In this document: positions 16,977-24,998 of the stretch, in pieces
Layout: every line of letters starts with the position of its first letter
How positions within the stretch are numbered: the stretch's first letter is position 1
Assembly (NCBI RefSeq): GCF_000710915.1
Contig: NZ_BAUA01000170.1
Span: 1-64,000 of the forward strand
Direction: 5' to 3'
Length of the DNA stretch: 64,000 nt
Source of the DNA: Nocardia brasiliensis IFM 10847
Lineage (GTDB): Bacteria > Actinomycetota > Actinomycetes > Mycobacteriales > Mycobacteriaceae
Translations under genes and position numbers: made by a program
The notes under the pieces: generated by a model
Told to the model about the DNA's origin: nothing
The model's input: only the letters and a program-made list of their open reading frames with translations
Databases searched by the model: none

Positions 16977-18419
16977 ATGCGGGTATCCACAACGGGGTGG
17001 CGACGACACTGGCTTCACACGGTATTGCTCTCCGCCATAACGGTATTGGCGGTGCAACTGACCGGCGGAATAGCCACGGCTGCGCCGGAGAGCAGAACCG
17101 ACGTGCCGATCGATCCGCTACCGGTCGCGGTGCTCCCTCCGGAACTCGATCCGTTCTACCGGGCGCCGGCGACTGCGATCGAGGCCGCCGCACCCGGGGA
17201 TATCCTGAAGGCGCGATTGATCACTCCGGCCGCGTTGAACGTGATCCCGATGAACGTGGACGCCTGGCAGGTGCTGTATCGCACCAACGACAGCCACGGT
17301 CGAGCGATCGCCACCGTGACCACGTTGATCAAGCCCCGCGGTCCCGCGCCCGAAGGTGGGCGAAAGCTGTTGTCCTATCAGGTGGCCGAAGACTCCACCG
17401 CGATGTACTGCGCGCCGTCCTACGGCATCCAGCAGGGCAGCATCCCGATCTTCTCCGACTTCGTGAACATGGGCGAAGCGAATCTCGCTGTTCTGGAAGC
17501 GGTCTCGGCGGGCTATGCGCTGTCCATGCCCGACTACCAAGGCCCGAACTCGGCGTTCGGCGCCGCCGTCATCGGCGGGCAGGCGACACTGGACGCAATG
17601 CGCGCGGCGATAAAGTTCACGCCGTTGGAACTGTCCGCCGGGAATGACACGCGCATCGCCGCGCTCGGCTACTCGGGCGGCTCCATCCCCACCGGCTGGC
17701 TCGCCGAACACGCCGAAGACTATGCCCCGGAACTGAAGATCGTGGGCATCGGTCTCGGCGGTGTCGCCATGGCGGACTTGCCTGCGGTCATTCGCCAGAA
17801 CAACTTCAACATCGGCGCCGGACTGATCGGCGGCGCCTTTTCCGGCTTCGCCACCGAGTACCCCGGCGTGAAACAGGTACTGGAAACCAGGACCGACTGG
17901 TTCACCCGTTTCACCATGACCATGAAGAGCTTCCTGTGCCACAGCCCTTATGGCTCGGCAACTTTCCCGTTCTGGAACTATCTCGGCGGCTACACCGGCC
18001 CCGAGCCCGGCGGCATCCTGGCCGAACCCGCCATTGTCGACGCGATCAACGAAAACGCGCTCGGTAAACAACGACCCACCGTGCCGATGTACGTCTACCA
18101 CGCGCAAAGCGACGAGCTCATCCCGTACGCAGGCACCGACCGCCTGATCAACTGGTACTGCGACGATCCCGGCCAATCCATCACCTACGACAGCGAATAC
18201 TTCGCCGAACACATTTCCGGACTGCTCACCTGGATACCTCGCGCCTATAACTTCGTCGTCGACCGGCTCGAGGACCGCCCTGCCCAGCCCGGCTGCCGAA
18301 CCAACAAACAATTCAGCACCCTCACCGAGGGCGATGTCGTCGACTTGCTCGTGCAGAAGTGGCCCGCCCTGGCCGGCCTGCTCACCGGACAGCAAGTCGG
18401 ACGCACACCCGGACGCTGA
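16977..18419 (+). CDS. Secreted lipase, LIP family (Candida lipase A-like)
   Basis: A 480-residue exported lipase. The signal peptide is MRVSTTGWRRHWLHTVLLSAITVLAVQ... with a likely cleavage after TATA-A near residue 37. The nucleophile elbow GYSGGS lies at about residue 223, and the Asp-containing segment HAQSDELIPY near 370 fits the charge relay. The pattern MPDYQGPNSAF and length match the secretory lipase family (PF03583) common in Nocardia and Rhodococcus. The ATG at 16977 is preceded by GAGGAAGCG; frames further upstream lack a signal peptide. It is followed after 40 bp by the multi-HTH regulator gene, probably one transcript. Confidence 0.92.
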   Translation: MRVSTTGWRRHWLHTVLLSAITVLAVQLTGGIATAAPESRTDVPIDPLPVAVLPPELDPFYRAPATAIEAAAPGDILKARLITPAALNVIPMNVDAWQVLYRTNDSHGRAIATVTTLIKPRGPAPEGGRKLLSYQVAEDSTAMYCAPSYGIQQGSIPIFSDFVNMGEANLAVLEAVSAGYALSMPDYQGPNSAFGAAVIGGQATLDAMRAAIKFTPLELSAGNDTRIAALGYSGGSIPTGWLAEHAEDYAPELKIVGIGLGGVAMADLPAVIRQNNFNIGAGLIGGAFSGFATEYPGVKQVLETRTDWFTRFTMTMKSFLCHSPYGSATFPFWNYLGGYTGPEPGGILAEPAIVDAINENALGKQRPTVPMYVYHAQSDELIPYAGTDRLINWYCDDPGQSITYDSEYFAEHISGLLTWIPRAYNFVVDRLEDRPAQPGCRTNKQFSTLTEGDVVDLLVQKWPALAGLLTGQQVGRTPGR

Positions 18420-18459
18420 CCTCAGCCGAGAAGCCACTGGTCTGTTGGAGGAGCCGACC

Positions 18460-19386
18460 ATGCAGCAAGCACCCGAGCGCTACGAGCCGGTCCCGAACCG
18501 CGAATCACCCGGTGAGTTCGCTGCGAAGCTCAACGCCCTGATCGACCGCTGGCAAGGACAGCACGGCAAGACACTGAGCAATGAACAACTCCGCCGAGAA
18601 CTCGACCGTCGCGGCTGCCGCATCTCCTCGCCTTATCTGTCGCAACTGCGCCGGGGCATCCGCACCGAGCCCTCCGCGAAAGTCATCGCAACACTGACAA
18701 CCTTTTTCGAAGTCGAGGACGACTATTTCGCCGCAGGCCCCGAACTGGGTTCCAGCCAATGGAACGAAGCACTCGCCGCCAAACTGTCCGGCACCGCGCT
18801 ACGACGGCTGGTCCGCACCTCGGCCGCGTTGTCCAGCGACTCCATCAAACGCCTGTCCACGCTCGCCGCACTGCTCCAAATCTCCGAAGCCGCACGCGAT
18901 TCGCAAGAGCGACCTGACGATCGAGAAGTTCCCGCAATGAACAGACATATCCCGCGCGGCTTCGATGCCGAACGCTTCGACGCGATTCGACGCCGGGAGG
19001 GTGTCTCGATCGCCGACCTCGCCCGGCGTAGCGGCGTCGGGGTGACCACGGTCTACGGCTGGTGCACCGGCATCAGCCGGCCACAGATCCATCTCCTGCA
19101 TCGGGTCGCCGCCGTGCTGGAGGTCGGGATGGACGAAATTCTCGACCTCCCCGCCGACACCCGAACCCTCACCGAATATCGGTGGCTGGCGGGCCTGATC
19201 CAGTCGCAGGTCGCCTGGACACTGGGCATGCGCACCGATGCCTTCGCCCAAATCGAGCGCGGCAGAACCCGATTGTCCGAGGAACGAGCCCAGCACCTGG
19301 CAGCGCTCTATAGGACGACCGCGGACGAGATACATGCGGCCTGGAAAAGAGCGGAGCAATCCGGCACCGGCGATCGTCCGCGCTGA
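18460..19386 (+). CDS. Multi-HTH regulator: EspR-like domain plus two XRE-like HTH units
   Basis: A 308-residue protein. Residues about 20-90 (FAAKLNALIDRW to ISSPYLSQLRRGIRTEPSAKVIATLTTFFEVEDDYF) follow the N-terminal DNA-binding domain of mycobacterial EspR, including SAPYLSQLRxG-type recognition. Residues about 168-225 (RRREGVSIADLARRSGVGVTTVYGWCTG...DEIL) form an XRE-type HTH, and about 243-300 (GLIQSQVAWTLGMRTDAFAQIERGRTRLSEERA) resemble another. Three stacked DNA-binding units are unusual; EspR itself has one HTH and a dimerisation domain. It lies 40 bp after the lipase and is probably co-transcribed, so it may be governed by the TetR protein. The ATG follows TTGGAGGAG. Confidence 0.85.
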   Translation: MQQAPERYEPVPNRESPGEFAAKLNALIDRWQGQHGKTLSNEQLRRELDRRGCRISSPYLSQLRRGIRTEPSAKVIATLTTFFEVEDDYFAAGPELGSSQWNEALAAKLSGTALRRLVRTSAALSSDSIKRLSTLAALLQISEAARDSQERPDDREVPAMNRHIPRGFDAERFDAIRRREGVSIADLARRSGVGVTTVYGWCTGISRPQIHLLHRVAAVLEVGMDEILDLPADTRTLTEYRWLAGLIQSQVAWTLGMRTDAFAQIERGRTRLSEERAQHLAALYRTTADEIHAAWKRAEQSGTGDRPR

Positions 19387-19399
19387 GGACCGAAGCTGC

Positions 19400-19436
19400 G
19401 CTCGGCGTGCCGATTTCGCGTTCGGGCACGCCGAGC
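19400..19436. terminator. Bidirectional terminator hairpin
   Basis: A perfect 12-bp inverted repeat, GCTCGGCGTGCC / GGCACGCCGAGC, with a 13-base loop, between the converging multi-HTH regulator and secreted hydrolase genes. Confidence 0.8.
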
Positions 19437-19469
19437 TGAAAAGTTCCCCGCGGACGGGCGACGAAGTGC

Positions 19470-21227
19470 CTAGCCGAGCGTCCGGATGAAACGGGCGAGG
19501 GTTTCCCCGCTGTAGTCCGGGCTTCCGTCGTTCTGCACCGCTGCGGCGGCGATGGTGTCGACGTGGTTGTAACCAGGAAGTGTCACAACGGTCGACGACG
19601 GCGGCGTCGGGAAGAGCGCACCCACCGCGGCTTGCACGACGCTGTCCTGCGCGAAGGCCGCGTAGTTGGGTTTGGTGCGGCTCATGCCGTGGTAACGCAG
19701 CCCGTTCAGCTCACCGCTGCGCGCACCGCCATAGCCCGCACCGAGGTCCACCACCACGCGCAGCGGAAAGTAGGTCTCCCAGTACGCATATGGCGAGCCC
19801 ATCGCGAGTTGTCTTGCGGCATCACGGATATCGGCGGTCTCATGCGCGGGCGCGGTGTACCCGACGCCGATGACGTCGTCGTAGTTGCGCCAGGTATAGA
19901 GCGCCCCACGGTCGGTCGGCGCGACGCGCGTCTGCGGGCCCGCGCCGATTCTGAGGTAATTGCCGAGAAGCGGTATCTGCGTAACGGATCCGGGATTGGG
20001 GAAGGTCTTCTCTTCCACTGGCCCGCCGGCCAGAGCGCCCAGTCCCTGCTGGAGGAGGGTGAAGTTGCAGGAGTTGTTGTCGATCAGCACTCCGAGCAAG
20101 GCGGAATTGGTGAACCGGTAGTCACGCATGGTGCCGGTGCCGTCGGCGCCATTGGTGGCGAAGGCACTCCAGCTGCGGGCGAACAGGTAGTTGAGCGTGG
20201 TGTCCATCTCCAGGTCGTGCGGGATGTGCGCGAGCAACCTGCTCTCTGCTTCGGGATCCAGGTATGCGGCCAGACCCGCCAACCGCAGCAGCAGGAAGGT
20301 CTTGGTCCCGAGCACCGGTAGCGGACCGAAGGTGCGCGGCAGCAGGCCCGCCCGGAATCCGTCCTGCGCCACCATGTTCACCGGTGAGACAAGGGCATTG
20401 GTGATGTCGTGCAGCAGGGGCGTGTTCTGGATGGCGACCGGGTCGGAGGAGACCATGGAGTCCTGTGCGGCGAAGGCGGCGCATTGATCGGCGCCGGGGC
20501 GTCCGTCGAAGTCCCAGTCGGCGAAGAACCCGGTCACCAAGCCGCCCAACGAGATTCCGGTGCAGACGAACCGCCGTTGCCGCTCGGCCTGGGTGGGCAC
20601 CTCCGCCAGCATCACCTCGTACTGGTCCCGCACCAGGCGTTCGAGACCCATGAAATCGAGTACCGGCAGCTCGGCAGACGTCTTGATGCCCGGGAACACC
20701 TTGCCGTCCAACGGTTTTCCGTTGAAGTAGTAGTCGACCGCGTCGAGGTAGTCGCCGCTGCGCAGGGCGTAGTCGAAACCCTCGGTCTCGTCGAGGCACG
20801 CGCTGCGCCGTCCCAGCGCCCAGAATTCGATCTGCTGCCCCATGGCCCGCGCCGAATGCACGGTATTGAACGCGACGCTGTCGGAGTTCTGCGCGCCACC
20901 GCCGAGCCCCTGCTCCTGGATCGCGATGTGCGCCGCGTCCGCCGACCGGGCCGGCCCGTCCGCGGACCGATACCGTAGATACCCGACCCGATCGCAGGCG
21001 GCTGGATGTGCGGGCGCGTTCGCGGGCAAGGGCAGCAGATAGCTGACATAGGACGTGACGACCCCGTCCCGCGTCGAGAGCACCTGTTCCTGCCGATCAC
21101 TCGCCGCACTCACCGGCTCCGGATCGGCCCCCGCCGCTCCGGCCTGTGTCATGGATGCCACGATCGCCGATGCCATGAGGGCGATGACCCCCCGTCGGCG
21201 CGCCGCCGACCAAACCACACTGTCCAT
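19470..21227 (-). CDS. Secreted alpha/beta-hydrolase of unknown substrate
   Basis: A 585-residue exported protein with a signal peptide (RRRGVIALMASAIVASMTQAGAAGADP, cleavage near residue 34; the twin Arg could allow Tat export). The nucleophile elbow is CTGISLGGLVTGFF near residue 225, and GYNHVD close to the C-terminus is a likely catalytic His. Long insertions between the elbow and the His make it much larger than a plain esterase. I recognise the fold but not a named family. It is divergent from the ECF sigma gene and could be under its control. Confidence 0.75.
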   Translation of the reverse strand: MDSVVWSAARRRGVIALMASAIVASMTQAGAAGADPEPVSAASDRQEQVLSTRDGVVTSYVSYLLPLPANAPAHPAACDRVGYLRYRSADGPARSADAAHIAIQEQGLGGGAQNSDSVAFNTVHSARAMGQQIEFWALGRRSACLDETEGFDYALRSGDYLDAVDYYFNGKPLDGKVFPGIKTSAELPVLDFMGLERLVRDQYEVMLAEVPTQAERQRRFVCTGISLGGLVTGFFADWDFDGRPGADQCAAFAAQDSMVSSDPVAIQNTPLLHDITNALVSPVNMVAQDGFRAGLLPRTFGPLPVLGTKTFLLLRLAGLAAYLDPEAESRLLAHIPHDLEMDTTLNYLFARSWSAFATNGADGTGTMRDYRFTNSALLGVLIDNNSCNFTLLQQGLGALAGGPVEEKTFPNPGSVTQIPLLGNYLRIGAGPQTRVAPTDRGALYTWRNYDDVIGVGYTAPAHETADIRDAARQLAMGSPYAYWETYFPLRVVVDLGAGYGGARSGELNGLRYHGMSRTKPNYAAFAQDSVVQAAVGALFPTPPSSTVVTLPGYNHVDTIAAAAVQNDGSPDYSGETLARFIRTLG

Positions 21228-21510
21228 GCCGGGGAGCCTGCCAGCGCAGCCCGCGGCCGAACTACTGGCAAATCACTAGTGTTTTCCAGAATGCGTTGTT
21301 CAACTGCAAGGGCTACCCGAATAAAGGTGCCGGCGGATTTCCGCAGCAGAATTCTTGACGCGTCCGAATCAGTGACGCGATAAGCGAATTCGAGCACCCT
21401 GACGTTCAAGAGCACCTACGACGGGCATACTGCCGCGCACGTGTGCGGACGCGCGGCGACCAGTGGCGATGCCGGTGAATTCCGACGTCGTTCGGCGTAG
21501 CGTGACGATC

Positions 21511-22554
21511 ATGGACGATCCCTCCGACCGGGTGCGCGAGGCACATCAACCGGGCGAGTCCGCTGCCACAAAACTTTTGGTGGCAGCGCGCGCGGGTGAC
21601 GGCGACGCGTTCGGACGTTTGGTCGCGCCGCTTCGCGACGAGTTACGTGCCCACTGCTACCGAATGCTGGGATCTGTTCATGATGCCGAGGACGCGGTCC
21701 AGGACACCCTGGATCGCGCATGGCGCAGCCTGCAGAGCTTCGAGGACCGGGGGTCGATCCGACCGTGGCTGTACAAGATCGCGACGAATCGGTCACTGAC
21801 GATCATCGAGCGTCGCGGACGGCGTGAGCTGCCTACCGATTTGGCAGCGGGAGCTACCCCGCGAGCCGAGGCTACGTGGCTGGAACCCTATCCGGATCAA
21901 TTGATGGGCTGGACAGCGCAGTTGAGCCCGGAGACCCGAGTCATCGCACGAGAAACCGTGGAGTTGGCGTTCGTCGCCGCGCTGCAGCACCTTTCCGCTC
22001 TGCAACGGGCCGTACTCCTCCTGCGCGATGTGCTCGGGTTCACCGCGGGCGAGGTCGCCGCACTGCTGGACACCACGGTGCCTGCGGTGAACAGCGCACT
22101 GCAGCGGGCCCGCAAGGTGCATGCCGACCTGCTACCGGCGACCACTCAACACCGGACTCTCGACGCGCTGGGTGAGGTCGCCCAGCGGGACCTGGCAAAG
22201 AAGTACATGCTCGCGTGGGAGGCGGGCGACGTGGACACGATCGTGACGATGCTGACCGAGGACGTTCGCTACTCGATGCCACCGCTGAGCATCTGGTACG
22301 AGGGGCTCGACGGGGTGCGCGAGTTCCTGGTCGACACCGCCCTGCGGCATCGGTGGCGGTTCCGGCCGGCACAGGCGAACGGGCAGATCGCGTTCGGTAC
22401 GTACCGGTGGGAGGCAGGACAGGGCGCGTACATTCCGTCCGGCCTGGATTTGTTGCTGCTCCGCGATCGGCGTGTGGCAGAAGTGGTCTCGTTCCTCGAC
22501 GCTGACTTCCCGTCGTTCGGCCTGCCTGCGCAACTGACGGAAAAAGATCTGTGA
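21511..22554 (+). CDS. ECF sigma factor with C-terminal SnoaL-like domain (SigG/TIGR02960 type)
   Basis: A 347-residue sigma-70 factor. Region 2 is LRDELRAHCYRMLGSVHDAEDAVQDTLDRAW (about 40-70), region 4 is FVAALQHLSALQRAVLLLRDVLGFTAGEVAALLDTTVPAVNSALQRAR (about 155-205), and the last 130 residues (KKYMLAWEAGDVDTIVTMLTEDVRYSMPP...) form a SnoaL-like NTF2 domain. In such ECF groups the extension tunes sigma activity and no anti-sigma factor is needed; indeed none lies beside it. The ATG at 21511 fits family starts; a GTG nine bases upstream is possible. The following tandem SnoaL gene is the obvious partner. Confidence 0.9.
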   Translation: MDDPSDRVREAHQPGESAATKLLVAARAGDGDAFGRLVAPLRDELRAHCYRMLGSVHDAEDAVQDTLDRAWRSLQSFEDRGSIRPWLYKIATNRSLTIIERRGRRELPTDLAAGATPRAEATWLEPYPDQLMGWTAQLSPETRVIARETVELAFVAALQHLSALQRAVLLLRDVLGFTAGEVAALLDTTVPAVNSALQRARKVHADLLPATTQHRTLDALGEVAQRDLAKKYMLAWEAGDVDTIVTMLTEDVRYSMPPLSIWYEGLDGVREFLVDTALRHRWRFRPAQANGQIAFGTYRWEAGQGAYIPSGLDLLLLRDRRVAEVVSFLDADFPSFGLPAQLTEKDL

Positions 22555-22621
22555 ACGGCGATGAGTTTGCCGGGCGGCCCGGGTTGTAGTCCTGACACAA
22601 CCCGAAAGGACCGAGCACACC

Positions 22622-23515
22622 ATGTCCACAGACGAGAAGCAGATCCGCACACTGATCGAGCATTGGGCCGAGTCGGTGCACAGCGGCGACCTCCCCGCAG
22701 TCCTCGCCGACCATGCCGAGGACATCGTGATGTTCGACGTGCCGCCACCGCATCAGGGCGTGCGCGGCCTCGACGCCTACCGTGCGACTTGGCCGTCGTT
22801 CTTCCAATGGCAGAGCCAAGGCGCCGCCTTCGAAATCGAGTCACTCGACATCACGGCCGGTGACGACGTCGCCTTCGCCCACGCCCTGCTGCGGTGCGGA
22901 ACCGAGAAGAACTTTCTCAGCAATCCTGAAAACCGACTGCGGTTGACCTTCGGCCTGCGCAAGCAGGACGGTCGATGGGTCGTCGCGCATGAGCACCATT
23001 CCTTCCCGCTCGACACGGACTCTCCCGAGGCTGCGCAAGCCGACGTCGCCGCGGAGCAGGACCTGCGCGAACTCCACCGACGCTGGTTCGACAGCACCGC
23101 CGCGAGGGACATCGACGGTCTCATGGCTCCCATCGCCGACGACGTCGTCTCCTACGAACACGAACAGCCGCTGGAATACGTCGGCGTACGAGCCGTTCGC
23201 GAGGTCTGCCAAGCTGGCCTCGACGCTTCCGCCGACGGCACCGTCACATGGAATGTTCCAGATCTGAAGATCGTGGTCGACGGCGATCTCGCCGTCGCCT
23301 GGGGCCTCAACCATATGCAGGTCGCTCCCCCGGATGCGCCCGCTGTCGAGAGCTGGTCCCGCGGAACCCGCATTTTCCGACGCAGGCAAGGGGTTTGGCG
23401 GATGACTCATCAGCATGTCTCCTTCCCGTACGACCCGGCCACCGGTGCCGCAGAGACGAATCTCCCGCACAGCGCGGGTGAGCACGAGAAGGAACACGAT
23501 CACGGAAAGTATTGA
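22622..23515 (+). CDS. Tandem SnoaL-like (two NTF2 domains) protein
   Basis: A 297-residue protein built of two homologous halves. The first is IRTLIEHWAESVHSGDLPAVLADHAEDIVMFDVPPP...WVVAHEHHSFP and the second LRELHRRWFDSTAARDIDGLMAPIADDVVSYEHEQP...WRMTHQHVSFP. Each ends in the HEH or HQH-xSFP motif seen in ketosteroid-isomerase-like proteins. The His-rich tail HSAGEHEKEHDHGKY could bind metal. It begins 67 bp after the sigma factor, which also carries a SnoaL domain, and GAAAGGA precedes the ATG. Enzymatic role unproven. Confidence 0.88.
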   Translation: MSTDEKQIRTLIEHWAESVHSGDLPAVLADHAEDIVMFDVPPPHQGVRGLDAYRATWPSFFQWQSQGAAFEIESLDITAGDDVAFAHALLRCGTEKNFLSNPENRLRLTFGLRKQDGRWVVAHEHHSFPLDTDSPEAAQADVAAEQDLRELHRRWFDSTAARDIDGLMAPIADDVVSYEHEQPLEYVGVRAVREVCQAGLDASADGTVTWNVPDLKIVVDGDLAVAWGLNHMQVAPPDAPAVESWSRGTRIFRRRQGVWRMTHQHVSFPYDPATGAAETNLPHSAGEHEKEHDHGKY

Positions 23516-23577
23516 CCGAGAGGATCTCGCCTCGCTGTAAATCCTCCAGCGCCGCGGACACGGTGAGCGCGACCGCC

Positions 23578-23610
23578 CGCCGAACCCACACCCCTCCCGC
23601 GGGTTCGGCG
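23578..23610. terminator. Bidirectional terminator hairpin
   Basis: A perfect 10-bp inverted repeat, CGCCGAACCC / GGGTTCGGCG, with a 13-base loop, between two converging genes. Confidence 0.75.
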
Positions 23611-23641
23611 ACGGTCGCTGCCACGCGGCCGGGTGCCTCGC

Positions 23642-23932
23642 TCAGTGACCAGTTCGCACGGAGACGCACTCCAATTGCGAAGGGTCGTAATACTTCGCGC
23701 GCGCCTTCTCACATTCCTCACGGTTCGGATACGGTCCCGGATCGGGCAGCTGGTAACGGCCCGCCGATCCGGACGCGACCTGGCCGACTATGGTGCGCGC
23801 CTCCGATCGTGACGCGTCCGGCACCAGTGTCGACGGATCGGGTGTGGCCGCGGTTGCCGGTACCGCTGCCGCCCAAAGTGCTGTAGCGGCCAGTGCTGCC
23901 GTTACCGCATAGCGGATGCTGTTGTGTGCCAT
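23642..23932 (-). CDS. Small secreted protein with two cysteines
   Basis: A 96-residue protein: signal peptide MAHNSIRYAVTAALAATALWAAAVPATAA, then about 67 mature residues. The mature end, PDPGPYPNREECEKARAKYYDPSQLECVSVRTGH, has two Cys spaced to form a disulfide, as in small secreted actinobacterial proteins of unknown role. The start at 23932 is chosen for its signal peptide and for AAAGG upstream; a longer frame to 24079 would bury the signal. It lies 180 bp downstream of the FHA gene, on the same strand. Confidence 0.8.
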   Translation of the reverse strand: MAHNSIRYAVTAALAATALWAAAVPATAATPDPSTLVPDASRSEARTIVGQVASGSAGRYQLPDPGPYPNREECEKARAKYYDPSQLECVSVRTGH

Positions 23933-24112
23933 GAGAATTGCCTTTCGTTTCGGTATCCGATGCTGCGAGCCCGGTTGAACTCCGCGATCAGATACTCGCG
24001 CGACGCTCGCCGGACCGGTCCGGGGCGCAATGCGCTGAACCAGAAAGGGTTTCGCACAGCAGACCGCGCGACAGCGCAATACGCTGCTGTCGCCACACCG
24101 GAGCGGTCGTGA

Positions 24113-24937
24113 CTAGTCGAGCAGGTCGAGATCCCGTGGCACGAGGGTCGACGATTGGATCAACTCTTGAATCAAGTTGTGGTTCAGCATGTTCCCGATC
24201 GGCTCGGTCAGCTGGTCCCTGGTCAGGCCCGGGACCGGCAGCCGCCCACAGGCTCGCGCGTACTTCTCGTCCGAGAGCTTGGCCCGCACCCGGCCGACCA
24301 ACTCGGCGACCACCCGATCGGTCCAACCCGCTTCGGGCTGCACCGTGGCCAGCAGCGCGGCGGTTTCCTTCCAGGTCCACGGCTGCGGCCAGCGCTCGTG
24401 GAACAGATACGACTGGCCGAGCGCGACCAGCACCAGTTTCTCTTCCGGCCGCAACGGCCACGGTGGCGCCACATCGGTGACATGCTCGTGCCGGGGTGCC
24501 CGCACGTCGCCGTCGTCGCCGGTGACGTAGACCTCCAGTAGATGCTCACGGTGGTGCGAGCCACGGATGAACATCGGCGTATAGCCGGTGAGCAGCGGGA
24601 ACGGCTCCTCCCGCGGAAACAACAGCCGGGCTTGCGGTAGCCGGATGGGCACGGTGCCGGTATTGCTGAGTTGCCAACCAGCACGGCGATAGGTCAGCGT
24701 CCCGTGTACCCGGCTGATCCGCAGATCGTCCGGCCCGACCCCGACGTCTACCTGCCGCAGGTTGCGGCCGAACTCGATGACGTTGCCTTCCTCGGGGCGC
24801 CCGCTCACCCCGCCGACCGTCGACTGGACCGAGATGGTGCCCGGTGGCACGCCACCGACTCCGCCCGCCAGTCCCTGTGTGGACGGGGCCAACGCGGTCA
24901 GCCCGTTTCGCTTGCGCTCCCCTTCTTGCTGCGACAC
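24113..24937 (-). CDS. FHA-domain protein
   Basis: A 274-residue cytosolic protein. Residues about 50-130 form a forkhead-associated, phosphothreonine-binding domain: EFGRNLRQVDVGVGPDDLRISRVHGTLTYRRAGWQLSNTG has the expected GR, ISRxHG and xN positions. The C-terminal half (WTWKETAALLATVQPEAGWTDRVVAELVGRVRAKLSDEKYARACG) is helical and looks like a winged-helix-type module. It begins 61 bp after the Ser/Thr kinase gene on the same strand, so it is the likely phospho-reader or substrate of that kinase. Confidence 0.88.
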   Translation of the reverse strand: MSQQEGERKRNGLTALAPSTQGLAGGVGGVPPGTISVQSTVGGVSGRPEEGNVIEFGRNLRQVDVGVGPDDLRISRVHGTLTYRRAGWQLSNTGTVPIRLPQARLLFPREEPFPLLTGYTPMFIRGSHHREHLLEVYVTGDDGDVRAPRHEHVTDVAPPWPLRPEEKLVLVALGQSYLFHERWPQPWTWKETAALLATVQPEAGWTDRVVAELVGRVRAKLSDEKYARACGRLPVPGLTRDQLTEPIGNMLNHNLIQELIQSSTLVPRDLDLLD

Positions 24938-24998
24938 ATCGGCCTCCTCGACTCAGTGTTCGAGCCTTGCACGACGCCCGCCGGACCGGTCCGCACAT

